From Gammaproteobacteria bacterium (GTDB taxonomy: Bacteria; Pseudomonadota; Gammaproteobacteria; Thiohalospirales; Thiohalospiraceae): a DNA stretch of 7,421 bases. The notes below the pieces were generated by a model. That model had not been told where the DNA came from. It ran no database searches and saw only the letters and a program-made list of their open reading frames with translations. The translations under genes and the position numbers were made by a program. The DNA lies in NCBI GenBank assembly GCA_011322575.1, contig DRMK01000177.1, positions 1 through 7,421 of the forward strand, read 5' to 3'. Below, in pieces: positions 6,030 through 7,421 of this stretch. Each line of letters begins with the position of its first letter. Position 1 is the stretch's first letter.

Positions 6030-6935
6030 TCAACCGCGTGGATGGTGACGGCGGTGCAGATCCTGCAGCCGGGCCCGCGCTATATGGGTATAGATTTGGG
6101 TAGTGGACAGATCCCGGTGCCCCAGCAGCATCTGCACCACGCGCAGATCGGCCCCATGGTTGAGCAGATGGGTGGCGAAGGCGTGACGCAGCGTATGAGG
6201 GGAGAGCCTGGTATCTATCCCCGCCCCGATCGCATGGCGCTTGATGAGATACCAGAACGCCTGCCGGGTCATGCCGGTGCCACGGTGGGTGAGATAGAGC
6301 GCCTCGCTCTGCCTCCCATGGGTCAGCTCGGGGCGCGCCTCGGAAAGATAGCGCTCCAGCCACGAGATAGCCTCCTCCCCCAGGGGAATGAGCCGCTCCC
6401 GCCCCCCCTTGCCGCTGATGCGCACCACCCCCTGACGCGGGTTTACCTGCCCCACATGGAGTTTGACCAGCTCCGAGACACGCAGTCCACTGGCATACAT
6501 CAGCTCCAGCATGGAGCGATCCCGCAACCCCAGGCAGGTATCGGTGTCGGGAGCGGAGAGCAGCATCTCCACCTCCTTCTCGCTGAGGGAGTGGGGAAGC
6601 GGCCGGCCGATGCGCGGCGCGGCGATGCGCGCACTGGGATCCTCGGCGATACGTCCCTCCCGCACCAAGTAACGGTAGAATCCGTGCATACAGGAGAGCA
6701 GCCGGGAACTGGAGCGGGGCCTGGCGCCGGCCCCAATGCGCGCGGCTAGATAGGAGTGGAGCTGTTCCCGGCTCGCCTCCACCAGCGAGCAGCGGTGCTG
6801 CCGGTTCAGCCAGCAGGCCAGCCCCTGCAGGTCGTTACGGTAGGCGTCCAGAGTGTTGGGACGCAGACCGCGCTCCACCCAGAGCGCATCGAGAAACGCC
6901 TCGATGACGGCGCAATCCCTCTCAGGCGGCTTCAT
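6030..6935 (-). CDS. xerD: Site-specific tyrosine recombinase XerD
   Basis: XerD acts with XerC at the dif site near the replication terminus to resolve chromosome dimers at the division septum, under FtsK control. The product is 301 residues (E. coli XerD is 298). It has an N-terminal SAM-like core-binding domain (about 8-100) and a C-terminal catalytic domain. All six catalytic residues are present: R152 (SGLRVSEL), K176 (SGKGGRER), H247 and R250 (LSPHTLRHAFATHLLNHGAD), H273 (LLGHRDLSTTQ) and Y282 (IYTHI). The ATG at 6935 lies inside the 3' end of ogt with a 14-nt overlap and no strong Shine-Dalgarno, so it is probably translationally coupled. XerD rather than XerC is supported by the dsbC neighbour and by length. 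The frame is also open upstream to 7112, but that stretch is antisense-like to nothing known and overlaps ogt in another frame, so I did not include it. Confidence 0.95.
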   Translation of the reverse strand: MKPPERDCAVIEAFLDALWVERGLRPNTLDAYRNDLQGLACWLNRQHRCSLVEASREQLHSYLAARIGAGARPRSSSRLLSCMHGFYRYLVREGRIAEDPSARIAAPRIGRPLPHSLSEKEVEMLLSAPDTDTCLGLRDRSMLELMYASGLRVSELVKLHVGQVNPRQGVVRISGKGGRERLIPLGEEAISWLERYLSEARPELTHGRQSEALYLTHRGTGMTRQAFWYLIKRHAIGAGIDTRLSPHTLRHAFATHLLNHGADLRVVQMLLGHRDLSTTQIYTHIARARLQDLHRRHHPRG

Positions 6936-7421
6936 GGTCGAGCAGCCAGCGCTTGATGGAGATGTTACGGCCCGCGGTGCGCCCGTCATACCCCCCCAGC
7001 CCCGAGACGGAGACCACCCGGTGGCACGGCACGACCAACGGCAACGGGTTGGCGCGACAGGCGTTGCCCACGGCGCGCGGACTGCTCTCCAGCGCGGCGG
7101 CCAGGGCGCCATAGGTGCGTGTCTTGCCGGGCGGAATCTCCCTCAAGGCCGCCCACACCCGACGCTGGAAAGGGGTGCCACGAACCTGGATCGGAAGATG
7201 AAACCGGTAGCCGGGGTCGGCAAAATACCCCTGCAGCTGTTTCACCACCAGCGCCGCCAAGGAGGTCCGGGGGGCGAGGGGTTTCTCCTGCGAAAACAGG
7301 TAGTCGATCCCGATGAGGGAGCGGTCCGCAACGCGGATCCCCAACAGGCAGTGCGGCTCGGGAAACGGCGCCTCCACGAGGGCCTGATAGCCGCTTCGTG
7401 GCTCCAGCCCGATTGTTTCAC
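6922..7421 (-). CDS. ogt: Methylated-DNA-[protein]-cysteine S-methyltransferase (5' end outside the window)
   Basis: This is a suicide repair protein that moves the alkyl group from O6-alkylguanine (and O4-alkylthymine) in DNA to its own cysteine. The active site is VVPCHRVV. The helix-turn-helix with its arginine finger is seen in TYGALAAAL followed by SPRAVGNACRANPLPL, and the C-terminal GLGGYDGRTAGRNISIKRWLL is typical of the family. A GTG at 7377 could be the start. However, the frame stays open to the right edge and reads SGYQALVEAPF just before it, which resembles the usual MGMT N-terminus. I therefore treat the gene as partial, with at least 166 residues visible. It ends with TGA at 6922-6924, inside the first codons of xerD. 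The symbol ogt is used for the stand-alone form, as no Ada regulatory domain is seen in the visible part. Confidence 0.92.
   Translation of the reverse strand, partial: ETIGLEPRSGYQALVEAPFPEPHCLLGIRVADRSLIGIDYLFSQEKPLAPRTSLAALVVKQLQGYFADPGYRFHLPIQVRGTPFQRRVWAALREIPPGKTRTYGALAAALESSPRAVGNACRANPLPLVVPCHRVVSVSGLGGYDGRTAGRNISIKRWLLDHEAA

Noticed and set aside
4807..6048. Plus-strand open frame of 413 codons opposite dsbC and the Omp85-like gene
   Set aside because: It is antisense to two well-supported genes. Its product has no recognisable domain, and long antisense frames are expected in GC-rich coding DNA.
6936..7112. N-terminal extension of the xerD frame
   Set aside because: It would overlap ogt coding sequence almost fully, gives an Arg/Trp/Pro-rich segment unlike XerD, and exceeds the normal family length.

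Overview
The window looks like chromosomal DNA from a GC-rich gammaproteobacterium. The main reason is the ogt-xerD-dsbC order on one strand; xerD-dsbC adjacency is a classical gammaproteobacterial arrangement (E. coli has xerD-dsbC-recJ). The outer-membrane and periplasmic proteins confirm a Gram-negative envelope. I cannot name the genus. Every convincing gene is on the minus strand, so the window reads from its right end to its left.

Right part (7421 to 5215): a partial O6-alkylguanine-DNA methyltransferase gene (ogt, start outside the window) overlaps xerD by 14 nt. xerD is followed after 57 nt by dsbC, which encodes the periplasmic disulfide isomerase. 33 nt after dsbC, and probably co-transcribed, comes a 942-residue secreted outer-membrane protein that starts at TTG. 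It combines a zinc-metallopeptidase (gluzincin, HEYTH...E) domain, a TolB/PD40-type beta-propeller and a C-terminal Omp85-like beta-barrel. No POTRA repeats are visible.

Middle (1960 to 2385): a gene-free stretch that holds a compact palindromic element of about 270 bp. It has perfect 25-bp outer arms that enclose two further long hairpins, and it sits at a CTAG/TA target. It reads as a MITE-like (non-autonomous, IS630/Tc1-like) insertion. One end may lend a -35 box to the next gene.

Left part (1959 to 1): a 478-residue inner-membrane protein with an odd architecture: a J-domain-like segment without the HPD motif, one transmembrane helix, an acidic low-complexity linker, and a C-terminal PstS-like periplasmic binding domain. 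After 111 nt comes the 5' part of a secreted porin-like outer-membrane protein that runs off the left edge. I infer that these two work together at the envelope.

The most unusual items are the protease-propeller-Omp85 fusion, the degenerate J/TM/PBP fusion paired with a porin, and the three-stem palindromic element between them.
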